Assembly (NCBI GenBank): GCA_029532415.1
Contig: JAQOTA010000054.1
Location: forward strand, 4,179,644-4,243,643
Length of the DNA: 64,000 nt
Direction: 5' to 3'
DNA from: Marasmius tenuissimus
Lineage: Eukaryota; Basidiomycota; Agaricomycetes; Agaricales; Marasmiaceae
Shown here piece after piece: positions 32,771-42,486 of this stretch (positions within the stretch are counted from its first letter, which is position 1; each line of letters opens with the position of its first letter). The notes under the pieces are model-generated. The model did no database searches, was not told the DNA's origin, and saw only the letters and a program-made list of their open reading frames with translations. The translations under genes were made by a program, and so were the position numbers.

Positions 32771-34411
32771 ATGCCACTCAAGTTCCCACCGGCCAATGAC
32801 ATACCCACGACACTGACTTCACGGAGTTGGTCCTTCGTCCCACCAATAACGCGCCTCCCAGACAAAATCCTATCCTACATCTTCATCTTGGCCCACTACC
32901 GCGACGAACCTCCCTCATCCGAGTTCACCAACATGAACCCATTTCACGGGGGCGCCTTCCCCTGGATCCTCAGCACCGTATGCCTCAGGTGGCTTCTCAT
33001 CGCGATTACCACCAAAGAACTGTGGCAGAAGATCTCCGTATGCACGGAAGCGGAGTATTTCTCTCAGATCTGGCCTAATGGAGGAGCATTACGGAAATGG
33101 GTGTCGTTTGCGGTGAACAGGCCACCAGGGTTTGGGTTGGATGTTTACTTGAAGACTCCAAAGTCGGAGTTTTCATCTCTGGATACGGAGGTTGTGATTA
33201 TGCTCCTCGAACATGCTCGGTATTTCCGCACGTTACGGTTGGAATGTCCTCCTCATGGATTGGAGGTTTTCGCGATGAAAGGTGTCGATGTGCCGTTGCT
33301 GGAGGCTCTTCACGTTTCGTTTCCCTGTGGGGATGACGAGGAGACTCGTCGCCGGGATGTTTGGCTGGAGGAAGCTCGACAGCGGTACCACAGTAACCCT
33401 AGATGGTTATTCAGGTCCTGTCCACGGCTCAAATTTGTTCATATCGAAGAGATGTGCCTCCCTTTCATTGTCTTCTCGATACCATTCGATCAGTTGGATA
33501 CCCTCCACCTCACCTATTGTTCGTTCCCTCACGAATGGGTCAAATGGGGAATCGCGACGATTTTCTGCGCCGGGTCCGCGAGGTCCGTACGTATAGACCT
33601 CCATCAATCAGTATACAGCGCCAGAGATCGTGAAGCGCTCCTGGGGACCAGACTATGCAACTCTTCTATCGAAAAGTTGGAGTATCGTGCCCCCAAGGAC
33701 GATATTTTCCACGTTCCCAACACCCCCAACGAACGTTCGGTGCACATCTTCGACCGCCTCATTCTACCCAACTTGAAAGAGCTCATCATACGGGATGATG
33801 CCCATCCCGGTTCATTCTACGCTTGTCTCGATTTGGTCGGCCGTTCCAATGCTTCCCTCACACGGCTGACGATATACGGCGTACTATGGCGCGACCGGTC
33901 CCTGCACCAATTTTTCTATTTCTTCGGGCACGTTCAGAGTACCCTCGAATCGCTCACCTTGGGCGTCAACCCCTCAGAAGCAGTGTCAAGGTTTAAAACT
34001 TTCGACTTCATCTATTCATATGCTTTACCACGTTTGAAAGAACTCAGGTTCGTTATACGACCAGCAACCCAGTGCACACGTCTCGGAAACTACCTTCGTT
34101 CGAATCGAGAAAAGTTCCTTCGAAACCTTCTTAACATCGTCTCTACTCGATGGGTTGTACCTATGGGTTATAGAGGTTTTGGAGGGTATCGAAAGAAGAG
34201 TACTTTGCCTACTCCGCCGACCCCCTTGGAGCAGTGCACTATCTGCTTCCATACCAGCGATTTCGACGTTGAAGTGATTCGGGAGTCGATCTTGAGGGAT
34301 TTCGATCGGGGGAATGTGAAGGTGTTGTTGGAGCGCGTGGAAGATGAGGCGGGCCTTGCGGTGTATGGATGTGAGGAGGTTCTGAGCAGTGAGACATTTG
34401 CTGCGTTGTGA
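32771..34411 (+). CDS. F-box protein with leucine-rich region
   Basis: A 546-residue frame without introns from the ATG at 32771. The F-box is ITRLPDKILSYIFILAHYRD, followed by ILSTVCLRWLLIAITTKELW, the usual second half in basidiomycete F-box proteins. The remainder has irregular leucine-rich segments (LRLECPPHGLEVF, LLEALHVSFP, LDTLHLTYCSFP, LPNLKELIIRDD, LESLTLGVN). By family it would be a substrate adaptor for an SCF ubiquitin ligase. It is not closely similar to the tandem pair at 9-13 kb. An alternative start at 32561 with one intron would replace the first few residues. The target is unknown. Confidence 0.82.
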   Translation: MPLKFPPANDIPTTLTSRSWSFVPPITRLPDKILSYIFILAHYRDEPPSSEFTNMNPFHGGAFPWILSTVCLRWLLIAITTKELWQKISVCTEAEYFSQIWPNGGALRKWVSFAVNRPPGFGLDVYLKTPKSEFSSLDTEVVIMLLEHARYFRTLRLECPPHGLEVFAMKGVDVPLLEALHVSFPCGDDEETRRRDVWLEEARQRYHSNPRWLFRSCPRLKFVHIEEMCLPFIVFSIPFDQLDTLHLTYCSFPHEWVKWGIATIFCAGSARSVRIDLHQSVYSARDREALLGTRLCNSSIEKLEYRAPKDDIFHVPNTPNERSVHIFDRLILPNLKELIIRDDAHPGSFYACLDLVGRSNASLTRLTIYGVLWRDRSLHQFFYFFGHVQSTLESLTLGVNPSEAVSRFKTFDFIYSYALPRLKELRFVIRPATQCTRLGNYLRSNREKFLRNLLNIVSTRWVVPMGYRGFGGYRKKSTLPTPPTPLEQCTICFHTSDFDVEVIRESILRDFDRGNVKVLLERVEDEAGLAVYGCEEVLSSETFAAL

Positions 34412-34874
34412 GGCACAGACAGGGGAGGAAGGAGGGATGATTATAGACGATCGAGGATGTCGGGTCTATGCCTCAGTTTTGAGGTGTAGGGCTGGGCTGA
34501 GGTGACTATCCTTCCGAGCACCAGGGGGTTTTGACGCTGTCCTGTGCGCTCCAACCCTCGGCCCATACCGACACGCACGCCTTCCCCGTTTACCAATGTA
34601 CCCGCTCGAGAGTCCTTGTCCATGTTTATCGTCCTCGACCATGTTGATGTCTCGAGCGGAGGCCTCCTTTCTCACCGCTACTTACACCTCCGAGTTCCTC
34701 AGGGGTCGAAACTGTCTTGCGGCAGTACCCACTGAACGTGTATAAAAGCTAATGCATTGCACCAATAAACTTCAGCTTCAGCTCTACCTCTCCTACCTCT
34801 CATCTCTCCAGCATCCCTCGGCCTTCTAACCCTCGGCATCTATCCATCTTCTTCTCAATACCCACACATTCATA
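34412..34874. other. Promoter region of the GPI-type secreted protein
   Basis: Intergenic. The right half is C/T-rich, as is usual before highly expressed basidiomycete genes. No gene was seen. Confidence 0.5.
34741..34747 (+). promoter_or_regulatory. TATA box TATAAAA
   Basis: It lies 134 bp before the ATG at 34875 and is followed by a C/T-rich leader with likely transcription starts. Confidence 0.6.
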
Positions 34875-35639
34875 ATGCGTGCTGTCTTCATTCTCTGCGC
34901 TATTGCTGTTTCTTCCGGTAAGCTGACTTTCACTCTCACTGTACCTTATTCTGTACTGACTGCGCTCTAGTCGTTGCCAGCAGATTGCCGCGTCAGGAAG
35001 AGGAACACGACGGCAGCTCCACTACGCACGCCGGCACTGAGACCACTACCGCCTCGACTGGAAATGGTACTCCCGTCGCTACCGACCCTTGTGTCAACGT
35101 CTGCAACATTGCTTCCAGCATCTACAGCGTGAGCTTCCCCTCTGAGCTCATCGTATCGGCCCACAACTAACTGTTTCGATTTTCTTCAGTCTTGCCACGA
35201 GCAATCCAACTCCCTCGCTTGTTTCTGTACACAGACTAGCATCGACGGTCTCAGCGAATGTGCCGCCTGCAGAGACCAACAAGCCACTGCAGAAACCAGA
35301 GCCGAGGCTGAAGCCATCAAGGAAAGCGTTGGAGGAATCATCCAAGCCTGCCGTGCTTCCTCCATCTCCGTTGCACCACCTTCGAAGATCACCATCACGG
35401 CCACCGCGACTGTCACCAACCCAGGTCAGATCACTGCCCCTCCTGCTGCTAAGCTCCCTTCGTCTGTCAGCAAGGTTGCGAGTGCGAGTGGTAACAAGTC
35501 TGCCAGTGGAAGCAAGTCCGCTTCTGCTGGTACGACTAGCCCTTCTGGTGCTACGAGGTCGAGTGGGAATGGAGCCTCTGGGCTTGATGTGAGCCTTGCG
35601 GGACTTGTTGGTGCGGGTGCTCTTGCGCTCTTCATCTAA
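34875..35639 (+). CDS. Secreted GPI-anchor-type protein, CFEM-like cysteines
   Basis: Three exons. The signal peptide MRAVFILCAIAVSSVVAS is completed across a phase-1 intron, followed by RLPRQEEEHD and a Ser/Thr-rich stretch. A small cysteine module follows: DPCVNVCNIASSIYS, then after the second intron SCHEQSNSLACFCTQTSIDG and LSECAAC, with one more Cys in IIQACRAS. The spacing recalls CFEM domains but is not a clear match. The second half is Ser/Thr/Ala-rich and likely O-glycosylated. It ends in a small-residue site and a hydrophobic tail (VSLAGLVGAGALALFI), the pattern for GPI attachment. It is probably a cell-surface protein. All splice sites are canonical and the frame is intact. Confidence 0.82.
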
Positions 35640-37029
35640 GGGGGTTGGAAGGCATACGCCGGGTATTTATTGGGATATATATTGGGACTACATAGGATTT
35701 TCTTTTGGGCTTTATAATGGGAGAGTAGCGGTATCTGAACACGCATTATGTCGCGACTTCGGGCGTTCTACCTGATACAGTACTTACATACGATCTGAAT
35801 CCGGTTGATGCAATTTTCAGAATGACGTAAGCTCAAGGAGGCGCCGGACTTGCTTTTCTTGATCTAGATCTCTCTCCTATCTAGCCGCCTACGCGACCGC
35901 GGTACCTACCTCAGGCAAGAGCAAGAGTTTTTAAATCAGCAAATAGGAAGTGTAGACCTTCGTAGCCGGCTCAAAAGTTCCCATTTTTTACTCAAGTCCC
36001 TTGGCTTTGGCCCTTAGTTCCATCCTCAAGTTTACTCGAATAGTTTTGCGGTGAAGGTTCTTCCTGTCGTACTAGTGCTTATTACACGGGGCCAGATTCA
36101 TCTTGATAGCAGCTCGTGACTCTTCGAGTTTTGGTGTATATAAGACGGATGAATCTCAGGTAATCCTCGAACACATCAGTACAATCGTGGGTTTCACTGG
36201 CCTTCAGTACCAGGTTTTTGCTCCGCCATGATTCGCAACCGCTCCGAAAACCATATTTTGTCTTCATGGCGGGACTGTAACATCAATAGCGGCTTCGGGA
36301 GCTTGACCATTAACAACTGGATGGCGCGATTGGGGACAGGAAACGAAGAGTCGGAGTATGAAGAGGCGAGTGTCAAAGATGTTGTTCTTGGCTGTGCTAC
36401 ACGCTCACTTTGATTGAATCTTGTAGTACAGCGTATACAAGTGTGATGACATTTAACTCTTCGATACTTCACGAAATGTACATGTTTGACCCGAAGGAAC
36501 GGGGGGTAGTAATGGAACGCGAGCGGTGGAAGAGCGAAGGCAGGGACGCCCCGGAGGTACGCATCCGCAATTCCTGATCAAGCGTGTTTTGAACGACTAA
36601 CCACATCGTGCCAGATGTGGAAACAAAGCTTTGCGGAGCATACTGAACACTTGTACGTTTCGGGCCCATTTGTTCTGCTCCTCTCTCTCCTTCTGTCCCG
36701 TCGACATCGGACAGACAAGTCTCTCAATATCTCCAGTGGCGTGAGGAAATAGCCTAAGACTAGGAGATACTCGGGACTTGGACCTTAATATTTGATCTCG
36801 AGCTTTCTTACCCCCCTCCCGCGGAAGTTATGCGCCAACGATTCGGATTCAATCCGAGTCAAAGTTTCACTTCAACAACGACGGCCTCAACGGGCTGACC
36901 CCTCTGACCCAGATCCTCGAGCTATCTCAGCCTATAAGAGTCGAATCTGCTCGGTAATCTCTAACAGGAGAAATCATTGACTTCTCGTGAGTCTGCCTGA
37001 CAATCTTTAGGCTCAAACGACAATTGTGG
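35640..37029. other. Intergenic region
   Basis: A minus-strand frame near 36690-36590 starts MSTGQKEREEQNKWARNV and ends at a TAG after 35 codons. Continuation would need a 28-nt intron, too short to accept. A few other short frames exist. No domain, RNA gene or repeat was recognised. Confidence 0.4.
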
Positions 37030-37724
37030 CTCGGTGGCCACCCAATACCCCTGTGTGTCATCTCTAATATCCACTCACTTCATATATATGTATACGGTCC
37101 TCAGCTCGCCGGTCACTCTCTATTCAACAGCCCTTGCATTTCGAATGTCAAGCGAGCGAATGCCGCTGTGTGGTAGTCGACGGTCTCAGGAACGGAGAAA
37201 ACAGCCCCAGAAGAGTCTCTTTCACCTTGATGATTTAGCGTCAAGAGGAGCCATTCGTATAGGTCTCAAACGTCGAATATTTTATCGCAAGTCTACACCA
37301 TGTTCCAGTCGTGATAACCAGAACCCCGTCTCTGAGATCTGACGTGCTTACGAGTCACGACAGCCTAGTCTCGCTTGCGTGGGGTTTTGACACATAGTAG
37401 TGTCAAACTCAGGATTGACTACTTCTGGGAAACTGCACGTATCCTGTTCTACAAAAAAAGCTCTGTGCACTGCAAACTCACAACCCTGCAGTTGAGAGCC
37501 ACGAGAAGGCTCCGATGTGACTTTCGAAGACACTCAAGACCTTGGTCCAGTTCGAACTTTGCTCCTTCTGCGCTACCTGCAACGGTCGGAGCTCGTGTAG
37601 ACCCGATTTGTCGTTTCACTTCATCTGCAACCGAATTACGGGCAAAACGGTGGGAAGCGGGAGCAACATTCTCTCAGTTTACATTAACAGGTTTCGAGAA
37701 CTCTTGGCGCCTCACCTCCAAAGC

Positions 37725-37731
37725 TATAAAA
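37725..37731 (+). promoter_or_regulatory. TATA box of peptide gene A
   Basis: TATAAAA stands 49 bp before the ATG, within GCTATAAAAGCACCTCAA, which is identical in gene B. The short distance implies a very short leader. Confidence 0.75.
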
Positions 37732-37773
37732 GCACCTCAACAATCCCAGTTCTTCATCGACCCTACATTCACC

Positions 37774-38195
37774 ATGCGTTTCACTGCTATTGCATTCGTG
37801 CTCGCCGCGGTCGGCTTCGTTGCTGCCAACCCTCTTGTCCCTCGGAAGCCGGGAGATCGTTAGTATCGTTCCGCTCCTCCCATGCTCTGAATGCCGACTG
37901 ACGACCGCTGTCTGTCTGCGAATAGCTTGCAGCCATGACAAAGTGAGTGACAATCATCTCTTCTACGCATCCAATGTACTCATATAGTCACTCATTCAGC
38001 CATGTACATCTTAACCTTGACCATAAGCCCTCAGTCTACTTACCATTTTTTACTCGTGTTTTAGGCAAAGGCAAAGGAGAACTCTGCTGTGGAAGTGTCG
38101 GAAAAGCCACGTAAGCACCCCGCTTGTCTCCCAAAGATTGATACTCACGTCCCGGACGCTATAGCTGTATGGTGGCGGACTTTTGCATCAACTAA
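37774..38195 (+). CDS. Secreted six-cysteine (knottin-like) peptide A
   Basis: A five-exon gene: 37774-37858, 37926-37942, 38000-38003, 38065-38110 and 38165-38195. Exon 3 is only 4 nt (CCAT) with AG before and GT after. The product is 60 residues: signal peptide MRFTAIAFVLAAVGFVAA, short propeptide NPLVPR, then a mature part with six Cys at 30, 36, 43, 44, 52 and 58. The pattern C-x5-C-x6-CC-x7-C-x5-C is the framework of cystine-knot (knottin) peptides. Genes B, C and D have the same exon phases (1, 0, 1, 2), which is strong support for this model. The function is unknown; a stable extracellular peptide (defence, signalling or inhibition) is inference. It is not a hydrophobin, which has eight cysteines and two CC pairs. 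Confidence 0.85.
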
Positions 38196-39535
38196 GAACG
38201 AAGTTAGAATAGCGGGAGAGGCCCTATGGAGTGCGGGGTTTTGTGAAACAATCGATCGGCATTTGATACAATCCAGAATAAATCGGTTTACTTGTGTTTG
38301 TTCGTGATTTCTGAGTTGGTATACCGCCTTACTCGAACAGTACCGCCCTGTCCGCAAAAATTCGAATCACGGATATACTGTACAAGAGTGTATCCTCTCT
38401 GGTTCTTAAGGTCCAAAAAATTGAAGTCCTCGCCGAGTTTTCGTAGATAGTCCGAGGCCTTCGGTGGTCGATGAGCTTGAAACGTCGTTACCCGTATCAT
38501 TGTTGCATGAAATTATCTTCAAGCGAGCTGAGTTCATGAGTCAAACAAAATACTTATTGGCTCTCCTGTGGCTTGTCCAATGAACCCCCTAATGGAGACT
38601 TGTAGAACACTGAAAGTATGAATATGACAGTCCCGCTACATACGAGCCCACCAAAGTCCATTGACAGAATGCGGCGCCACAGTTGGTTTTGGTTTCGGCA
38701 TTTTGACTGCAGGATCGCCGTCTTGTGGCATTGTTGTGGCCTCTATTTGTGTGACTTGTCATCAGACATATCGACCTCTGAAGCTGTGACTGCAGGCTGG
38801 GCGGCAGAGTGATAGAACTCGCAGGTTTCAACCATCTTTCAGTACTTCAGTCTTGTTGCTCAGTCAAGTTTCAAGAAATTGGCCCGAAAGGAGTAGCATC
38901 CTGAAGATTCAGCGTGAATGACTCCTATTTTCAGCCCGAGTTGCCTGCCTAAGGTCTAACCCTAACCCGAAACCTCAGAACGACGATGCCCCAGTGCTCG
39001 TCAGTGGTCAACTGAGACTGCAACCACGATGTCATGAATTTTCCTCACCCAACCGTCGCCCATACAAGCTCTCAGTCTGCGTGCTCGACCTGGCGGTTTC
39101 CGAGTTGGTAGCACAGCCAGAGTGGAGATGATTAATCATCAGCGAATTCGACAATCCTCTCCCTCTTCTCAATCCCTCTTCCAGAAGGCTAAGACGCGTG
39201 TCTATAACCCGACAGTCGCCTAATGTTTTGAGCCACTCGGTTTGGATTTCCGTATCGTGCGTCGCATTGTCCTATCAGGTCACAATGGCCCCAGTTACTG
39301 ATGGCAATGTCGACCAACACGAAACGGAGGTACTTGTATTTGTGGGAAAAGTGCCTGCAGAACCAGATGAAGTTTTTGTTGCTAATTGAAACTGCAACTC
39401 GCAAAACCCCGAATCCGTAGTATGGCTGCCACTATGTGGCAGGCCGCAGACTACGATTGACCAAGTATTTGACGGATACCAGCCCAATCCGACCCATCCG
39501 CGTCAGGAGCCCTATTTAAAATTCGTGGGCTTTTC
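38196..39535. other. Flank of gene A and unassigned DNA
   Basis: Up to about 38680 this is the 3' part of the duplicated segment. The rest has no recognised gene. A two-unit CTAACCCTAACCC stretch near 38957 is too short to be telomeric. Confidence 0.45.
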
Positions 39536-40019
39536 CTAGTCTTCTTCGTCTTCATCGCCCGCAGGTTCCCTTGCAGTATCCGGAATGTCCTCATCAGCGA
39601 CGTGACCATCTTCATAAGCCTTCTTGACGCGTTCCTGATCTTCCTCCTTGAGGTCCTCGAATCCGTCGAGCTCCGAGGCCTCCTCAAACTGAGCTTTCAC
39701 GTTCTCAAGCTGCTCTCTGGTGACACATCCCCAGTGGCGCCAGGCGCTGTTGCGAAGACGTCAGGCACAGGGGGTTGACGATGACAAAGGTGGGTACGTA
39801 CAACACCTGTTTGCCATGAAATTCAACGGTCGTGCCAAAACGAAGAGAGCCTTCGGTAATCACACTGCCTGAAGAAGGTTTCAGTCATTCAACGGGAACG
39901 AAAGCCTCGAGGGTGATGCGCGCATACTATGACATGGTTTGGGGCCTGTCAAATAGTTGACGGACCATTGTCAGATTGCACAGCCAAGGAGGGACACAAG
40001 AGGACCACTGACCCTTGCA
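39536..40019 (-). pseudogene. 5'-truncated PARP-type zinc-finger protein
   Basis: Read on the minus strand and spliced across introns of ordinary form, the frame gives CKG, PKPCHS, SVITEGSLRFGTTVEFHGKQ, VFAWRHWGCVTREQLENVKA, then LDGFEDLKEEDQERVKKAYE and an acidic tail ending GDEDEED at 39536. This is the small fungal zf-PARP protein, with zinc ligands C, C, H and C present; the family is linked to DNA-end binding. The segment that should precede CKG (start Met and the YRxEYA strand) is missing. Upstream of the TGCAAGG exon (40019-40013) the frame meets TGA within four codons, and the DNA there belongs to the peptide-gene duplication. The duplication border therefore appears to have cut this gene. 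An unrecognised distant first exon is the alternative. Confidence 0.75.
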
Positions 40020-40659
40020 CTCCAATATTCACTCGTCCCATACATATACGGTCCCTAGCTCGCTGACGGTCATTCTCTATTCAACAGCCCCTGCGTTTCG
40101 AAAATCAAGCGAATGAATGCGACCGTGTGGTAGTCGACGGCTTCATGAATGGAGAATACACGCTCAGAGGACTCTGGGTCTCTCTCACCTTGATGATTTC
40201 ACCTCGATTATTTGGCCTCAAGGGGAGCTATTAGTGTCGGTCTTGAAGGTCAACTTTTTTGTCGCGTGTCTACCACCACCTTCTAGTTGTGATAGTCAGA
40301 ACCCCGCCTCTGTCGTACGACAGCCCAGGGATGCTCGACTGGGGTTCTGACACATAGTGTCATCGAACTGTACGTATTCTTTTCAATCAAAAACTCTACT
40401 AGACTTTACTCACCCTGCCGCTGAGAGTCACGGGAAGACTCTGTGAGACCCCTGAAAACACTCAAGGCCTTGGTCTAGTTCAAACTTTGCTCCTTCTGCA
40501 CTACCCGCAACGCTCGGAGCTCGTGTATAACCGACTTATCGTTTCATCTGATGTGTAACCGCATTACGGGCAAAGCGGTGGTGGGAAGCGCGGGAGCAAT
40601 GTTCTCTCAGTTTACATATTCAAAGGCCTCACAAACTCTTGGCGTCCCATCTCGAAAGC

Positions 40660-40666
40660 TATAAAA
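40660..40666 (+). promoter_or_regulatory. TATA box of peptide gene B
   Basis: TATAAAA in the same 18-bp context as in gene A, here 78 bp upstream of the extra leader DNA and 84 bp before the ATG. Confidence 0.7.
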
Positions 40667-40743
40667 GCACCTCAAAGGCGTCCTAGGAGATTCACAACAC
40701 CCCAGTTGTTCATTGTCCTCAGTTCGCCGAGTTCACATTCACC

Positions 40744-41164
40744 ATGCGTTTCACTGCTATTACATTCGTGCTCGCCGCGGTCGGCCTCGTTGCTGCCAAC
40801 CCTCTTGTTGCTCGACAGCAATGTTAGTATCATTCTGCTCTTCACAGTTTGGGTGTTGACTGACGACCGCTATGTCTTTTCTTTTGAATAGCTTGCGGCC
40901 CTGACCAAGTGAGTGACAACAGTCTCATCTACACATTCAACGTGCTTATATTGCCACTCGCCCTGACAGCCATGTACATCTTAACACTGACTATTAGCCC
41001 TCAGTTTACTGACCATCTCAACTCGTGTTTTAGGCACTGGCCCAGGAGAACTCTGCTGTGGAACTGTCGGACAAGCCACGTAGGCACCCCGCTTGTCTTC
41101 CAAAGGTTGATACTAACGTCCCGGATGCTATAGCTGTCAAGTGGCCGAAATTTGCGCCATCTAA
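40744..41164 (+). CDS. Secreted six-cysteine (knottin-like) peptide B
   Basis: Five exons as in gene A: 40744-40822, 40892-40908, 40970-40973 (4 nt, CCAT), 41034-41079 and 41134-41164. The product is 58 residues: signal peptide MRFTAITFVLAAVGLVAA, propeptide NPLVAR, then cysteines at 28, 34, 41, 42, 50 and 56 in the pattern C-x5-C-x6-CC-x7-C-x5-C, identical in spacing to A. The core reads ELCCGTVGQATCQVAEIC. Skipping the microexon would put the rest out of frame and destroy four cysteines. Read without the last intron, the frame would stop at the TAG inside the donor (ACGTAG) and lose the last two. Substitutions relative to A fall mostly between cysteines. Confidence 0.85.
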
Positions 41165-42062
41165 GAGCGGGGAAGATAGAACGACGGGGGAGGTCCAGAG
41201 TGCGCGGTATTGTAAAACAATCGATCAGCATTTGGCACAATCCAGAATAGATCGGTTTTCATGCGTCCTCACGATTTCTGAGTTGTGGCACTGGTACTGC
41301 TTTACCAGAGTAGTACCGCCCTGACCGCGACAGTTTGAATCATGAATATACATGAGTGTACCCTAGTTCTTTGGGTTCAAAAAGTTGAAGCCCTCGCTGA
41401 GTTTTCATAGATAGTTCGAGGCCCTCAGTGTGGCCGATGAAATTGAAACGTTACTTGGAAGTTGCATGCAGTTATTATGGAGAAACCTGAGCTCACGAGT
41501 CAAACAGTATACTTAGTGGCTCTTCGGCGGCCTAAGAGATGAAACTCCTGATAGAGACTTGGAGAATAATGAAGAGACAGATAACAGTCCCGTTACATAC
41601 GGACCCCACAACCCCACACCAAAGTCCATTGAATGCGGCGGGCCGCCTCTTAGTACTTAACAATTCAAAGATCCACCCTTACCGGCTTGCCCAAGCTGAG
41701 TGGCGACCCTACTAGACCTACTTCTGATCTGAGTCAATACAGACCGGCACTCGGATATCAGGTTATTCGGACACCGTTCCCCGTCCAACGCCGTCCGGTT
41801 TCTACTGACTTGACCTCCAACCCGTCTCACCCGAAGCCCATTTCTGTTACTCCCCACTTCATCCTTGGCTTCACGGCCATCGTAATTGAGACGAAAAGGG
41901 TATCACCAGAGTGAGCGCATTTTTTGGAATAATTGCCGACCCTACGACACACTGCATCACATTACTTGGCTCTCACGAACGAATCGTATAAAGCGACTCA
42001 AGATTTATCGAAATTATTCAACTTGCTACTGCCAGTTACTACTACTCAAACTCATCATCATC
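41165..42062. other. Intergenic region between peptide genes B and C
   Basis: Up to about 41645 it is the 3' flank of copy 2. From about 41670 to 42062 it is the promoter of gene C and is loosely similar to the region before gene D (48600-48972); shared blocks include TTCACGGCCA, GTCACCCGAA/CTCACCCGAA and CGTATAAA. No further gene was seen. Confidence 0.55.
41987..41993 (+). promoter_or_regulatory. TATA box of peptide gene C
   Basis: TATAAAG in the context GAATCGTATAAAGCGACT, matching GGATCGTATAAAACGACT before gene D. It lies 76 bp before the ATG. Confidence 0.65.
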
Positions 42063-42486
42063 ATGCGCTTCTCAACTATTGCCTTCTTCCTCGCTATCGC
42101 TGGCCTCGCTGCCGCCAACCCGCTCGATGCCCGTCAGGATGACCCAACGGGGCGCGGTGAGTGTTTCACGTTTCCGTGCACGACCAACACCTAACTCTTC
42201 TTTGCTGCAAATTAGAGTGCTCCCTACAGAATGTGAGTCCCCATAACATTCGAACGCGCCTCTAACGCTGATTCCTTCTCCTATAGCCTTGTGATTGATT
42301 CCTTCCGACAACATGTATCTCTTTCCGTTCTGCTAATCCCTGAACTCGTTATAGGCCCCGTCGGTTGGTGCTGTGCTGGGAACATTGGGAGCCAAACGTC
42401 AGTGGTCCCGTCCTCCGCACTGGTGACGACGCTAACGCTTCCGTGCTGTATACAGGTGCCAGATCACATCGATCTGCCCCAGATAG
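42063..42486 (+). CDS. Secreted six-cysteine (knottin-like) peptide C
   Basis: Five exons: 42063-42156, 42216-42232, 42287-42290 (4 nt, CCTT), 42355-42397 and 42456-42486. The product is 62 residues: signal peptide MRFSTIAFFLAIAGLAAA, propeptide NPLDAR, a slightly longer acidic spacer (QDDPTGRE), then cysteines at 33, 39, 44, 45, 54 and 60. The spacing C-x5-C-x4-CC-x8-C-x5-C differs a little from A and B in the two middle loops. If the microexon were read through, the frame would hit TGA two codons after CCT TGT. All intron phases equal those of A, B and D. It groups with D by signal peptide and promoter. Confidence 0.85.

Larger units (their letters stand above)
37030..38680. repeat. Segmental duplication, copy 1 (peptide gene A)
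   Basis: About 1.65 kb that aligns by eye with 40015-41645 in direct orientation. The match covers the promoter, gene A and its 3' flank. Shared landmarks include TCTATTCAACAGCCC, TGTGTGGTAGTCGACGG, CCTTGATGATTT, GCTATAAAAGCACCTCAA and ACCAAAGTCCATTGA. Substitutions and small indels are scattered throughout, so the duplication is not very recent. Confidence 0.88.
40015..41645. repeat. Segmental duplication, copy 2 (peptide gene B)
   Basis: The partner of 37030-38680. The left border falls near ACCCTTGCACTCC (40011-40023), exactly where the zinc-finger gene loses its 5' end. The right border is near CCAAAGTCCATTGAATGCGG (about 41620-41639). Confidence 0.88.

Noticed and set aside
36469..36700. 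Minus-strand frame MSTGQKEREEQNKWARNV... as a gene
   Set aside because: It stops after 35 codons, and the only way to continue needs a 28-nt intron, shorter than any other intron here.
38950..38970. Telomere-like CTAACCCTAACCC
   Set aside because: Only two units are present, inside ordinary sequence.
41058..41324. Uninterrupted 88-codon frame over the end of peptide gene B
   Set aside because: It has a hydrophilic product with no signal and is in the wrong frame. The spliced model conserved in four paralogues explains the DNA better.
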